DNA of 64,000 nt from Oscheius sp. JU75 (Eukaryota; Nematoda; Chromadorea; Rhabditida; Rhabditidae): contig JASJZC010000001.1 of assembly GCA_037178855.1 (NCBI GenBank), positions 2,666,001 through 2,730,000 of the forward strand, given 5' to 3'. The notes beneath the pieces were generated by a model. The model saw nothing but the letters and a program-made list of their open reading frames with translations. It was not told where the DNA came from and ran no database searches. The translations under genes and the position numbers were made by a program. Positions 51,410 to 64,000 of the stretch are shown piece after piece. Positions within the stretch are counted from its first letter, which is position 1, and every line of letters starts with the position of its first letter.

Positions 51410-52576
51410 ATGAAGCCGTACGCCGAAACCCACAAGCAGAGCCTCTATAAGACGGAGCTCTGTCACAGTTGGCTCCGTTATGGGGAATGCCGCTATGACG
51501 ATCGGTAAGAACCTTTCCTACCGAATAATCAGCAAAATTTAGCTGCCAGTATGCCCACGGGTTCAAAGATATTCGCGCCGCTCCGCGCCACCCGAAGTAC
51601 AAGACTGAGCCCTGCTTCTCGTATCATTTCAACGGCGCCTGTCCCTACGGATCCCGCTGCAACTATTATCACGAGTGAGTGGTTCATTCTTGTCGAAAAA
51701 GCTGCCGCAGTTCCAGTGAATACGAGAAGATATGCATGGTCGACAGCCGCTTCAGGGAACTGCTCTGTCAGAGCGATAGGAGCAAGAGACAGGCCATCAT
51801 CAACTTCCATTTGAGTATGCTTTTGGTTCCTGATCATTTTCAAAGGATATTTCAGATCCGAATGCCCAGATATTCCAGCCAATGAGCAAGCCACCGCACC
51901 ACGATGAGCCCGAATCTCTCTACTCCGAATCCAGCTTCACTGAAGTCTGCGAACTCGCTCACGAATCCTTCCTCTCGGACAGCGGCTGTGAACACGATTT
52001 CACGAATAGTAAGTGCTCATTTCCCTGGTAACAGGTGGAATTTGGACGATTGTTCGAAAGCCTCGTGTATACAAATTCTTGAAGCCTAAAAAACTCGTCT
52101 AAAACCAACTTCTATTCTATCTTCATCCAGCCCAATATTGCCGCCCAGCTCGAAAGTTCATCGGCTGAGGCGCTGCGTATAAACATAGTGACTGCTGCCA
52201 GTCGACAGTGCGTCTTCTGAAGCAAATGTTTGCATAAACTGGGCAAGATGTCGATCCCTTTGAGGCTATAGTCAGTAGCTATCCATCTTTGCCTGCGGTT
52301 ATATCTGACCTATTTGAAAGTTGTTTTGCAAGATATTTGGCATGTTTTCATCCACAAACCATCCCATTTTTAGAGCCATTCACCTTGGGCTTCATCGGCG
52401 GCAAGGAATTCCTCGAGCAGCAGCATTTCTCTAACGATTCGGACACGAAGTAGGTTCTGTTTACTTTTCCATTCAATTCGTCAAATTCTAGCAATCCCTT
52501 CGACGAGCACGACAGCCTCGAAGGACGACGCCTGCCGGTCTTCTCCAAAATCACCGCCACTCCCCCCTATTATTAA
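51410..52576 (+). CDS. tandem CCCH zinc-finger RNA-binding protein (TIS11/POS-1/OMA type)
   Basis: Six exons: 51410-51504, 51543-51674, 51711-51814, 51856-52008, about 52373-52449 and about 52491-52576. Two fingers of the C-x8-C-x5-C-x3-H type are visible: YKTELCHSWLRYGECRY with DDRCQYAH, and YKTEPCFSYHFNGACPYG with SRCNYYH, each preceded by the YKTE lead-in typical of TTP-family RNA binders. The rest is low-complexity and Ser/Glu-rich, ending KITATPPYY. In nematodes such proteins (POS-1, MEX-5, OMA-1, PIE-1) regulate maternal mRNAs. Which subgroup cannot be fixed because only the fingers are conserved. The 52009-52372 intron is the longest. Confidence 0.82.
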
Positions 52577-53463
52577 TTTTTTTAGCCTATTTACAGCGAT
52601 ATTATCGCATTATTATATTCTCCCCGTAGGAGCACAACCATTCTTCACCCCTTTTCCCACTTTCTCAAGCCTCAAGACGGGCTGATTGTGCCTGAAATGC
52701 GCCGCCACTGTATACGCATATACCCTCTATTCTTGTTATTTTGTCAGTTTGGTTTTATATTGTTCCTACGTAAAATAAGCTATTTTTGTAACTAATTGCA
52801 TAGATACTATCACCGCGTTGTTTTTCCTGTTTGTTTGCAAAATAAAATTAAAAAACGAAGTCTCTTCAGCTGTAGACAGCGTTAATCTTCGAAATGACTA
52901 AAACTGGCAATAGCACGTTTTCAGGTGTTTCAGAAACTAAGGGGTACAAGTAGTGACACAAAAGTAAACATCACAGAGAGCTGAAGATGGCATTGTTTGT
53001 AATTTGAGGACATAAGAGGAATTTTTGAGCTTTGCGGTTTTCTGCAGAGTTGGAGATGTCGATCAGGTCTACAACATTGCAGAACATGACTAAGCTGAAA
53101 TAGACTTCTTGGTCTAAAATGGTGTATCTTCAGCCAACATTCAAGAATCCCCTAGTATATTTTGAGAACTGGCTCCCTCTTCAAAACAACAACAAAGGAC
53201 TCGTAATAGGATGTTTATTGAGCAAACCTTTATCTTTCTTTTATCTATTTAGCGGAACTCATCACAGATACAGTCACATTGAAAGTGGCAGGAAAATATG
53301 CTCGATAATTTCAGATTATGCGGGACCCAAAGTGGATAACAAAACAAAGGGGACAGGGAGAGAGAGGGTCAGAGACTTTGGGCCTTCGGATCCAGACCCG
53401 TTTTGGAGAGGAGAGTTTGTACTCGTTTGTATTATGACTGGCCGTTAAAAGGACTGAGAGATG
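52577..53463. other. intergenic region with a hairpin repeat
   Basis: The 3' flanks of the convergent CCCH and IP3 3-kinase genes. It contains the hairpin-family copy at 53041-53083. No other supported feature. Confidence 0.5.
53041..53083. repeat. TGCAAAGTTGTAG-family hairpin, copy 4
   Basis: TCTGCAGAGTTGGAGATG pairs with TCTACAACATTGCAGA. Followed by GACTAAGCTGAAAT, as in the copy at 41074. Confidence 0.6.
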
Positions 53464-56400
53464 TTACCGCGGAATCTCGTCCGTGTAGCTGCCCATTGGA
53501 GGCATCTCTTCCAGGATCTGAACAGAGAGTATCAGTACATTTGCAGTAGACCGGACAAACCTCGACGAGATTGTCAACGCCAGTCAGGTAGCCGTCCTCA
53601 TGGTTGCCGACGACCCACTCACCGCGATGGGTCATTCCACCTTCGGAGACACGGTGCGATTTGGCAAAGTCAATCATCCAACAGCCGACCTTCTCACCGT
53701 CGTGGACAATCAGCAGACTGCTTCCGACCACCTTAAAAATAACTGGTTCGGGAAGTAGTGTATTATCTGTGAAGTAAGGTGCACTTCTTGTAATGGTCAT
53801 GTCAGCTCAAGTATTGTTTTCGGTCTTGTCATATTCTGCAAAGCTGTAGAGGAGATCAAAAACTACAACTTTTCTGGGCAATAAAAAACTCGAAAATAAG
53901 TTTTTTTTGAGATCTCAGGTCAGTAAAAGAGCTGATAGGCACTAGCGCACCACTATGAGAGCAAGTACAGTAATGCCTACCTCGTGATGCTGGAAGAAGT
54001 CGCTCTTTTCAATGGAACTTCGGATATGCTTCAGCCTCGAGAGCAGATGGTTCCTGACACGATTGCGGTCCGTTCCGAAAAAGTCAATCAGAGCCTTCGT
54101 GACATCACTGCAGCTCCTAACCTTCTTGAAGTTCTTCTGCAGACATCCGCCAGGCATCTTAGCGGCCTCGATGCGGAAGCCGAGTTGGGCAGAACTGCTC
54201 TCTCTCTCACGGAACTGCATGTATCGGAGCTTGGTGATCTCGCCAGTCTCCTTCTCCTCGGGAGTCGGCTCAGTCGGATCAATAGCGACCATCTTCTGGT
54301 AGAGATCGGCTCTCTTTTTCGTATTAGTGACTTCGGACTCGAGGAAAGTTCTACAGCCGACCTTGATGTCCATGATGGAGACCTTTGTTGGGTCGGCAAA
54401 CTGCTGGAGAAGGTCCTCAATCTCGATGAAGCCTGAACATTTTGTCTTTGATATAAAAGTCTTCGACTCACATTCGTCGTTCTTAACAATTTCCCTCAAA
54501 TACTTAGGGGTAAGGCCCTCGAGGATCGGATCTCTCATGATGACCTCATAAGCTTTTGCCTCACAGGACCCAGTTGGCTGTTTTTTGTATAGAGTTTGGC
54601 ACGAGGCCGGCACGATACTGCCCTCGTGACCGGACAGCTGTACCCACTTCTTCAGACGTTCCCGGAGCCAGACGTCCATTGGCAGGGCCGTGATGGCCAT
54701 AGTCTCGACAGAGACCTGAAAGAGATAAAATGTGAGTCGGCTGGCAGTCACAGGAGGCAACTCGCGACCCGAAATTTACGACCAGACACTTTACGATCCC
54801 CTACTTACAGTAATCCCCACCCAGGTCTGACCTTCAGTTTTGGAACAACACGAATTTCTATCTCTAGCTTGTATTTTAAAAATTTCGTCGCGCGAAACTT
54901 TGCTCGCATGGCCGAGAACTAGTGTGCGCTGCACATCGGCCGGACGACCCGGGTTCAATTTCCAAGATTGGTTTCCCCTTTGAAAACTCCCAAACAAGAC
55001 AGAAAGGTTACCATTTAGAAGGGAGTGAATAAAGTAGCAGAGAAGAGAAGAAAATATGCAAATCGCGCGAATCTATCGGCTCTTGAAATCAAGGGTTTAC
55101 GTCACGAAGTGCGGAATAACGGTGGACAATGCGTTTTATGCGCAGCGGAGCTAGAAGAACAAACAAAGTGGGTCTATTGATCCGCTGGATGCATCAAAAA
55201 CACACCTCATCCGTACACAGAGAAATAGATCTCGGAGGAGCTGGTCGCTTGCCCAGAGAGGACGAGCATCGTCGTAGACGACGTGTGATCAGTCGACTCT
55301 GGTAGTCGAGAGAAAATCGAGGCGGGAGGGCGGTAGTCATACAGAGGAGAGAAGAAGAGTCTCTTTGCTCCGAATGATAACGACCCCAGAGGGCTCCGCC
55401 TCCACCGCGTGAGACGGTTATCAATGCGGACAAGAGCTGTCTTTTATGGATTGTACAAAGGAAAGTCCCCCAATGAGAAGATAATAAACGTGAGAACGGC
55501 AATTTGGAGAAACTTTTCAACTTATTCGCAATTCTACAACTTTGAAGTCATTGTCTTGATTTCAAAAAAAAACTTCGAAGTTTTTGTTGTTTTGAATGTT
55601 TTGAGAGTGAAATTTTCAAGTTTTATCGAAAGGAAGTTTTGCTAATTGGCTTAGAAACAAAAGAGTTCATTGGAGGAAGCATGAAAACCGTCTCGCATCC
55701 ATTACGAGGTAGGAGCTACTTCTATGTGTCTCTCTATCCATTTTGTCTCTGTCTCTCCACTCTCTGTGTCTATTTCTCTCTGAATCTTCCTGACTCTCTG
55801 ACTCTTTGTTTCTCTGGCTCTCATTCTCTCCGTCTCTCAGTTTCTAAATCACTCTATCAGTTAGTGAAGTAGCCTACACGATAGCTGTGATGTAGCCAAA
55901 ACATTCCGCAGACCCAGACAGGAGCTATAACAGAATGCGGTGTTCCAAATACCTTCCAATCTACTCGACTACCAAAACGCAAGTAAGAGTCTCTCGTTGA
56001 AACGAATCAAATGATACAGGTTTTGGTCACAACGTGAGACGGAGAGAGTTCAATAGACTGTCTTTGAATCGCAGCTGTCCGTACTTTGAGACGTATGCAA
56101 AAGAACTCGGTCCCCGGACTGATCAAGTTCCTGGTCATTGATCGACCAAATCTCGTTGCAAGTTCAAGATGAGGAAGCTTGTGAGAGACAAGAAAGTGAC
56201 AGTCGGCAAACACGGTTGCAGGTATCTGTGAGTCAGTTTCGCCCGACCTGTCCAAAGCAAAAACATGAATCATATTCTAAGTGGGTGGTAGAGCAAACGG
56301 TAAAGAAGAAATTCGGCTAAGGTCAGAGTCCGAAAGGGCCCTAAGACTCTTGTAATCGGCTTGGGAGAAACGCGACGGAGAGAGGAAGGGAGAATTGTTG

Positions 56401-59400
56401 GTTACCTTTTGTAGAATCTTCTCCAGAAGGAGATCTATCGAACGCGAATGAACCATGCTGTGAAGGAGAGGAAATCGGGGCATTGTAACTTCGCAACCCG
56501 CCGACAGAATACCTATTTATCGTGGCGGGAAGCGCGTGAGGGGATTAAGCCCCGCCTCCACCGGGATGACGTGCCTTTTCTTCCTCTTTCTGTCGGATCT
56601 TGTTTTGAAATGGTATTCAAATAGAAGACGGGTCGTGATGACATTCAGATCAACTTGTTCTGATAGGAAGAGGGCCGGTTGTTGGAACTGGGCAAGTGGG
56701 GAGAGTTTGACCAACATCGTAAAGAGGGAAAGGGAAAGGATTTGGGATCGAGGAGCTGAAAACTATCTGGTTGCGCACCAACTCTCGCCTTCACAGAGAT
56801 GAATGTGTCGGTACAAAGCTGAAGTGAAGTACTGCTCATGCTGCTACCCACATATATTCAGTAAAACAGCAAAAACAGCCCTTTCAACTTGAGATTTCAA
56901 TCATGCCCAGGTTCAAAACTGCACTTGAATAGCCGGAACAAAGGAAAAAGGGCTCTGACTGTACCTCTGTCGTCATGACTCCCTTCAATACAAAACGGAC
57001 GCGCAGTGGCTACGTGGCCAATTTCACACTCATCTATTGTTCTCTCCTCATTTAGACAATAGAGCCATGTGGGAAAACGGTTAATTAGCTCGCTTTGTCT
57101 CTGTCTCTCTGTCTCTTTGTCTCATTCGCACAAAACTTTTTAGTGCGTGGGTTCGTCTTCAGTACTGATAAGCTCGAAATAGTACCCGGATACGTTCTTA
57201 CTTTCTTTGTTTAGCTTCAAAACTGACGTGTATTGAATTTATCACTTGCCACCATGCTTTGGCGGGAAGAGGTCAGAAACATGTGACAAGGAATGTCCTA
57301 CTGGCTGTAAAATGGTCACCGCTTCCGGTAAGCGGGGGATGTCCTAAGATAAAAGGGGGGCATAGATAAAGACAGACAAGGTATAAAAGGATGTTACAAC
57401 GGGATTTACTGACCGCCACACCCAATCTGTTAAGACTCATGTCATCTAGAGTGACATCAATTTTGTTGGTTTGGCGAACTTTGGTTATAGTAAAGACGGC
57501 AAATTTACAATTTCGTAGCCAATGTTTTCAGTTTATAGTCTTTTTTATACAGTCACTCTTCTATCCTACCTTTACTTTTCAAGAAGTAATACATGTCAAG
57601 AATTGTCCAGACTAACCCTTCCCAAACTTCTGTAGACTTTTCTGTCGAGTGTTAACCAAGCTTAGAATTGAAAGGGCGAGTCAGAAGGCAGTGAAATAGT
57701 TTAAAGAAACTGTTACTTCGGTGGAACCACTTCTTTGGTTGGATCTGGTAACATTGCATACGGGTACTTTTACGACTCTCGCTTATTGTTAACGAGATTG
57801 TTTCATTGCTCCCTCAGACTCCAGAGACAATATCTTTCTTTACTAAAGCGCAGTGGTGTCCGTCCGTCTGTCTGTCATGGTGTCCGCACAATTGCATGTC
57901 AACACTAATACCCAAAAATTCTGACAAGTCATTTCATGTCAAGCGACAAGGTGAAAAGTCGACTGTGGGGGCAACTTTTGTTACTAGGGAAGCGGCGAAG
58001 GCGGCTGTTATCAATACTAAGCCAAGACCAAACGGGCTGCAAAGCTGCCATCGGCAGCTGGTTTCCTACAAAGCACAAGAACCGCGATCTGTAGACTGCT
58101 CGCGAGTAAAGCCGGCACGTGTTGAGCACCTGATGTCACTTTTTTTTGGCCATTTTTGCATCACTGGTATTGGATTAAGCATCTTGATACTACAGGCACC
58201 AACGTAAAATTTCCCTCACCCTTCAGATCAAAGACTTACCCTCATCAAAATCTCAGTCAGTTCTTTGATGCGAGTGTTGTCAGCTCCATCGTGGCCGGAC
58301 ATTAAATTCATCGGCTACAGAAGAGACAAAAATAGCAAATTGTTGGGTGTGGAAATAAAAACAAGAGGCTTAGGAAGTTTTTAGATGCCACACGCACACA
58401 CACACACACGAGACGAGGACAGCTGGTTCGGAATTAGGCGAGATTATTGCGTGAGATAAGGCGACGCATCTACACTATTATTACCAGTCGTTTGGTGTGT
58501 AAAATTCGAGAGACGTCAGGACAGGACAGGAGGGAGTTCACAAAGATTAGTCGAGTGGGACGAGGAGGTTTCAAGCGGAGGATCTGAGATCGACAGCAGG
58601 AACTATTTCTGTGTCTGGGCATGTCAGGTTGTGCACCGAACCAAGACATGTGCTTGAGTATCACGCTTTGCTTTGTGAGTTGGTGCGCGGTCAGAAGACC
58701 ACCAAGGAACTGAGAGTCACATATTCTCCACCAGCAATGTTCTCGGAATCAATCGAATCTTTCTGTCTTTCCACTGGTCAATAGCCTGACTTCCAACTAA
58801 CAAGTGCACCTCCTACTTGCGTATCAGAAAAGTTTTCTCAACGCAATGAGAGTTAGTGCGCAGCATGAATTTCGGCCAGATTCATAACAAACTGACCCGG
58901 AACTCAACGCCCTGAGAGTGGGAGCAGAGATGCTATCAGGCTTTGCAACAGTGCTGGCAAGAGGCAGACGACGCACTAACTCAACGCAACATTTACTTGC
59001 GTATCGTGCTACAAAAGCAAGTGAAATACTAGAGTTGGTGCGCAGCTAGATCTTACTAGTGCTGTACCCCACCAGAGTTACAAGTCAATGGAGAGCACGA
59101 GCCGGCTTATAATTCTCATGCATTGCTACCGTAACCAGGGCTTAAAGTTGGTGTGCAGCCAGAAACTCAAACTGTCACTGAAGCGAACCCGAAAGACCCA
59201 TTCCCTACTCCGTCACGAGACCTTCCTCATGTGTACTATCACGAGAGAGACAGCAACACTTACGACGCGCCGTGAACTTGAGCAACTTGATAGCAGGACT
59301 ATTTCGGCAGCACAACACTCTAAAAATGGCATTCGACCGCAAACAATTGGATTGCTACAGGGCAAACACGCTTTAGAATAACAGGAGAAAGTACAGGGAA

Positions 59401-61431
59401 ACCGGCAAGAGAGAACATGCCAGAAATATCATCTTCCGGGCAGTAAAGCGCACGAAGTGCGGCGTTCAATGGCTTCGTCAGTGCAGATGAATCAGTGTTG
59501 CAGAGTTTTCAGAGTTCGAGAGTCTGAAGTCTTAGGCTGAACCACTGGACCCTGACATTTCAATGTAGCCTAAAGTATTGTCGGAGACGATTCCCTGACC
59601 AGGAAGTTGTCTCCAGTATCAGTTTGTCTTCGAAAATCTTGCAAATTCTGAACTAAGCCATGCTTATGATCTGTCACCCTCTATTCCAGGTCATGCAAAG
59701 GGGAGATATATAACTAGACTATGGGTCGTTGGACGAGGATTCCGGAGCAATCTTTTGGTGCCACAGTTAGCATTAAAGCTAGTGTTTTGTTTCAGCCTAC
59801 TAAGAGTTTACTGGGGAGAAACACTGGATAGTTTCTGAAACTGTACGGGAGAGACAGCTAGACAATTCTTCCGATTTTCAAAGGATTCCACTGGTCAGAA
59901 AAATATTTTAGAAACGGATGCTGAGCGAGTCTTGAACGAGAGTACCAGGAGGTAACCGTCTAAACTTGATTATGACCAAGTTCGAGATGCAACACTTTAA
60001 TAAACTGGAAACACGTACCACACTTTTGCCAGAGTTAACACAATAAACCTCATCCTAGCTAGAAGTTAAACTGAAGTTACTGAGACAGTACAGGAGAGAC
60101 ATCAAGACAATTTCAAAGGGTGGAAAGCACCAAAAAAAAACGGCTTGCATTTCAAGGTAAGGAACTAGAGGCTGCTATGGTGTAGGTGTCAACAATCAAT
60201 CGCCACTCTTTCCTCTCCTGTTGACATGTTTTCTTTTAGAGCCTTTGGAGACAGGGAAGAAGCTCTCTTGAAAAGTCAACAAGGCTTCTCCCATCTCGCC
60301 TTCTTCGGTTCTGTTTGGGTCCAGCTCGCCTCAAGATATGTGATAATCGGCCTGTGACGTCAATGGAAACGGCGATAACTCAGCGGTACGGGCCTTTCTT
60401 ATCGTTTCGGACAGTTCCCAGGCGACAAGGATCTGTCATTCGAGTCTGAACTGAATCAGGGTCCAGTTCGGAGATTCTATGGGAGAGCCAGTGTAAGGTA
60501 TCGTCTTTCAAATAGTTCCAATCCTTGATTCCCTGATCAATGAGTTCAAAGTTCCCTGATGAAACAAGTCCTGTTTTTCAAATATTTGGGGTCTCAATTC
60601 CGTAGCTCGCTACCGTTGGTTTCTGACCACGATTAGAGCAACCAACAAAAATATTGACAGTGTGACTATCTTGATCCCCTAACAAGTGTCCATAAGAAGA
60701 AAATACAGAGAACGTATAGACAGAGACAGACAGTGACAGGAAGAGTCTAGCTTCGCATCCAAAAAAACATTCTTTACAGTTTGCCTAGTGCTTGTTTTAC
60801 AGCCTCTTTTCCGGTCTTCCGGTACCTCCCTCGCGTCACTTTCCCATCATTCTATCTCCGGGTACAAAAAGACTTACCTGAACCAGTTTTCCGAATGCAT
60901 TCGAATAGGAGTTCCTGTCGAAATTCTCCTCGCCGATGATTTGGCTGATAGTTGGAGGAGGCTCTTCGACGACTTTTGGCTGATCGATGGCGGTAGAAGT
61001 CTGTCGAGGGGTGGGAAATGGGAAGCAGCTGATGATCTGGAAGTAGGTGGTTGGAGAAAGACAGAGAGACAGTAACCTGCATGAGTTTCTCTTGAGTAGG
61101 AGGCTGTGGCGTCTGATCCTCACTGCTCCAATGATGTTCCAGGACACTCGGAGTAGGAATAGGACACTGGGTGCTTGAGGCAGTCGAGTCTACTCTAATT
61201 TTTCCAAATTTGCAACAGAAATAGAGGAGAGTCAAACCTGAACTTTAGCAGCTTCATCGGTCTTTTAACTTTAGGACTCTTCTCTGTAGGTGGAACCACG
61301 CCGCCACTCTCATCCTCTATGCTATAGCTGAACAGGTTTTTCCTGTCTCTCATTACTAAGTCTCACTGTTTCTGGAATTTCCAACAGCCGCGGCTGCTCT
61401 TCTTCCGAGGGGTGCTCGCCGCGCCTCCCAT
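53464..61431 (-). CDS. lfe-2: inositol 1,4,5-trisphosphate 3-kinase, predicted N-myristoylated
   Basis: Phosphorylates IP3 to IP4, damping calcium signals (C. elegans lfe-2, spermathecal contraction). Nine exons: 61431-61367, 61327-61238, 61194-61077, 61036-60878, 58314-58240, 54715-54472, 54432-53981, 53731-53561 and 53517-53464; 475 aa. The N-terminus MGGAASTPRKKSSRG fits an N-myristoyl site (Gly2, Ser6, then basics). A Pro/Ser-rich region follows. The catalytic domain: LSGHEGSIVPAS, IEIEDLLQQFADPTKVSIMD, IKVGCRTFLESEV (the PxxxDxKxG-type IPK signature as SIMDIKVGCRT), YQKMVAIDPTEPTPEEKETG, KLRYMQFRE, SSAQLGFRIEA, VVGSSLLIVHD, WMIDFAKSHRV and the end NHEDGYLTGVDNLVEILEEM. All phases agree, which supports joining the distant 5' exons. 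Two introns are 2.6 and 3.5 kb, unusually long here. Confidence 0.85.
53835..53871. repeat. TGCAAAGTTGTAG-family hairpin, copy 5
   Basis: TCTGCAAAGCTGTAGAGGAG, closest to copy 1, with the right arm ACTACAACTTTT. Lies in the intron 53732-53980. Confidence 0.6.
54905..54975 (+). repeat. tRNA-derived element in IP3 3-kinase intron
   Basis: CATGGCCGAGAACTAGTGTGC resembles a class-II D-arm and CGACCCGGGTTCAATTTCC a T-arm/B-box. It lies antisense to the host gene, in the 3.5-kb intron. Confidence 0.5.
57832..58061 (+). repeat. dispersed ~230-bp repeat, copy B
   Basis: Aligns end to end with 25779-26010 (see that entry). In the long intron of the IP3 3-kinase gene, antisense to it. Ends in a CTGCCATCGGCAG near-palindrome. 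Confidence 0.8.
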
Positions 61432-62814
61432 GATTTTCTGAAAACTGGATCTGTCTCTTTGTTAGTTTGATAGTAAGGGAAGGTTCCTGGACAATGTTTT
61501 CTGGAGAACAAGACTCGTTTGACCGACATATAATGATGACGTAAAGGGGTTCGTGTTATTCCTCAACTGCACAAAAACAAGAACATTTTGCACAGAACTT
61601 GTCAGATACTTCCAATTCGGAGAATTGCCGATCAGATTCTGATCAATGATGACAGCGCTGTACCTTTGATAAGGTGCGGATTACAGACGATGCAAAACAG
61701 GGGGATCGACAGTTTTTCTGAGAAGCTTATCACGTGCAAGAAGGGTAAGGGGACTGGCTGACTAAACATGGAATTTTCCGCTACATTGAAACGGACATAA
61801 TATGATACTTTTTGGATCCGCTTCGAAATTTACCTTCATGGTGCAGTGCCAAGTGGCTCGCTTGAATATGCTTGGAACAGATACTTCAAAGGATAGATGA
61901 AGGTGAGCTACGAAATAGGTGAAACGAAATGGAGCAAACAGGAGATAGACATTGCTTTTGATTCGAAAACTATGAATAATAATAAAAGCAACCTTTTCTT
62001 GGCGAACTGACGAAGTCAACTGTTTCAGGGTCCTGACAAGTCAGATCTAATGTCTAACTTGACAAATCTAATTAGTTGCTTCCGACAGTTCCCTAGGAGA
62101 AGATTACTTCCCGTCGTCAGCTCCGTCAGTGGATTCTACTTCTTCTGGGAAATTAAAGTTCGTTGATCGACTGACTGTAAACGAGTTCTCGAAATGATCC
62201 GGATCGATTTCAAACGAACTAGGATAGCAGTTTCGACTAGGATGGACCCACCTGAGGTACGTTTTTCCTGTTTTTCTGTCGCGCTGTCTGTCTGTCTATC
62301 TATGATGTTGAGGAAGCGCTGGTAAGTGTTAACTTCTGTCCAGAAACGGGGAACGGTTGGCAGCATAATGGAACACTTTGGAACACATGTAAGAGACTCA
62401 CATTGCCTATTCATGAAAGGAAGATGGGATTAAAACGGGTTAGAGTGAAGAGAACTGTCAATGTTGACAATGTTCGACAATAGGGGGAGTGAGTTTTCCA
62501 CGGGGCGACCCTATTATAGGAGATATCAAGTCGACCGTAAAGAGAGGATTTTCCAGAAAAGAGATCTGGTCACGTGTCTGTGAACGAGGGGGAGTATGGA
62601 CGAATGGTCAGAGGAGAGACACGACCTTTTCTGTTCCCCCGTCCCCTATCATGTTGAAAACGAGATGGTGTGTGTAATTTGAAAGAGCGAGAGGGACAAC
62701 AATAGGAACTCTCTCACCTTGAAGCAGCTGAAGTCGAACATGAAACGGCGACCACAGCGCGCCCTAAAGCAGATCGATCAGATCGTGAGAAAAATCAAAG
62801 AAGAGCGAAGAAAA

Positions 62815-62905
62815 CTGGGAGCGAGAGAAAGAGAGGGAGAGACAGAGAGAAAGAGAGAAAGAGAGGGAAAGACGAGGAGACAGAAAGATAGAGACAGAGA
62901 GATAG
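62815..62905 (+). repeat. purine-rich simple repeat
   Basis: Degenerate (GA)n with GACAGAGA and AAGAGAGA units; almost pure purine on the plus strand. Confidence 0.8.
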
Positions 62906-63953
62906 AGAATACTGAGTAAGTAAGAAAGTTCCATACAAGTTTTGGGAGGAAAACGGCAGCTTCGAGGGCGGACTGTATGGGCTATAAACTGGCGAAGAGA
63001 TAATGAGAGAACCCCATGATGACAGGAATTCGACCCGAACGGGTCATAGAGTGGGTGATCTGTAGTCTACGGCAGGCATAGAATCAGGAGAGAATGCGAT
63101 GGAAAACGAGAGAAAAAGAGACAGTTACGTCAATGGGTCAAAATTGTGCTGAAAGACGAGGCGACACGCGACAAGAGAGAGAGACAGTGTGTGAATCAGG
63201 ATGATGACGAAGCACTCGCGACATCACGACTTTTGACAATTTGGACACAACTGACGAAAACGACTTAGCTAATTTAGTCGAAGACACATGCCTAGTCGCG
63301 CTGAATGTTTTGGTGAAATGATGCAGACTGGACTGCTTTCTCACAGCTTATTTTGGCGGAGAGATTGATTCGAGATGGGGAAAAAAGGATTGATCAATCT
63401 GAACACGCGTAGTTAAACATTGAAGCGTGTTTTTTCCTGTTTGTCCAGCCCAATGTGTCACTACTCTTTCGATTTGTAGACTGTCTCTCTGTCTCTCCCC
63501 CTATAAAAATATACTAAGAAAAAAAAACGGTTGGCCGGAAGTGTCACCTGCTGTCAAGCCCGGCTGCCGCGACGAGAAAGAGAACTGTACACGACTATCG
63601 ATTTTGCCTGCCTCACTCTGTACTATTTCCCCCCTGCCTATGGTCAGTCACCATCTTTGAAAACACCTTAAAAACCTTCTAACCCGACTCAAAATAAGAC
63701 GATTAAGCCCTTATTTCCAGAGAGAATTGGTGAATTGTCATTGGAATACACTTCCTCTCCACACGTTAACGTAAATCTGTTATCGTTTTTACGCCTGGAC
63801 CAAAATTTCAACCGGAATCGAAAAGTCTCATAATTGTTTAGGTTCGCCTGTACCCGAAACTAACGAGAGTGAGTGTGGTTAAACCTCGAAGAGAACGTGC
63901 CACTTCATAGGTTATTTTAGGGTTTAACTCCTGACGTGTTGGTCAAGTAATGT

Positions 63954-63992
63954 TCTGCAAAGTTGTAGCTCGAGTCCTGGCCTACAGCTTTC
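63954..63992. repeat. TGCAAAGTTGTAG-family hairpin, copy 6
   Basis: TCTGCAAAGTTGTAG pairs with CCTACAGCTTT, at the right edge of the window. Confidence 0.6.
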
Positions 63993-64000
63993 TAGAGCAT

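Larger units (their letters stand above)
61432..64000. other. 5' flank of IP3 3-kinase and gene-free window edge
   Basis: 2.6 kb without a supported gene. It contains a purine-rich simple repeat (GAGAGAAAGAGAGGG types) at about 62815-62905 and a hairpin-family copy at 63954-63992. Confidence 0.5.

Noticed and set aside
57806-58207. 133-codon ORF over the dispersed repeat copy B
   Set aside because: The reading frame is not preserved in copy A, so it is not a coding element.
58381-58412. (CA)n microsatellite CACACGCACACACACACA
   Set aside because: Short and unremarkable; not linked to other structure.

Overview
This is nuclear DNA from a nematode. The evidence is a major sperm protein gene, a nematode-type serpentine chemoreceptor, a sperm-type tyrosine phosphatase and casein-kinase-like kinase, a ZP/cuticlin-like gene, an SHC-type adaptor, and very short GT-AG introns (often 34-60 nt). 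Many start codons sit just after a splice-acceptor-like TTTCAG, as expected for spliced-leader trans-splicing. I cannot name the species. All gene models below were spliced by hand from reading-frame and junction phase. They are predictions without transcript support.

Layout. 1-5088 (+): the 3' part of a Mediator subunit 23 gene, a SOCS gene and a mitochondrial tRNA-modification GTPase (MnmE/GTPBP3), closely spaced on one strand. 5926-6087 (+): a one-pass micro-protein. 6523-9534 (-): a C2HC zinc-finger gene downstream of an SHC adaptor (PTB + SH2). 10931-12380 (-): an ADP/ATP carrier with a long LEA-like repeat extension. 12910-14200 (+): a four-pass membrane protein, tail-to-tail with a chemoreceptor (14245-16015, -). 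16382-16762 (+): an MSP gene whose expected ATG is GTG. 18063-19122 (-): an NK-class homeobox gene. 19362-20024 (-): eIF4E. 20755-23524 (+): a PTP with a dead active site. 23746-26717 (+): a ZP-domain secreted protein. 26949-33895 (-): a 13-exon SPCA/PMR1 Ca2+/Mn2+ pump. 34006-34304 (+): a small divergent gene. 37373-40663 (-): SMU1. 41443-43394 (-): GRASP with a histidine-rich tail. 44511-47304 (+): CDC40/PRP17, followed by an mL52-like mitochondrial ribosomal gene. 48782-49075 (-): a PP1 fragment, divergent from a TTBK-like kinase (49255-50772, +). 51410-52576 (+): a tandem CCCH zinc-finger gene. 53464-61431 (-): an inositol 1,4,5-trisphosphate 3-kinase with a predicted N-myristoylation site. 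61432-64000: no gene seen.

Themes. Two spliceosome factors (SMU1, PRP17), secretory-pathway factors (PMR1, GRASP) and calcium/IP3 signalling (PMR1, IP3 3-kinase) occur together with sperm-type genes (MSP, pseudo-PTP, PP1 fragment, TTBK-like kinase). Non-coding DNA carries three dispersed families: tRNA-derived short elements, a ~40 bp hairpin related to TGCAAAGTTGTAG, and a ~230 bp repeat present twice. The most unusual items are the LEA-like/ADP-ATP carrier fusion, the GTG-start MSP, the histidine-rich GRASP tail and the dispersed hairpin and tRNA-like families.
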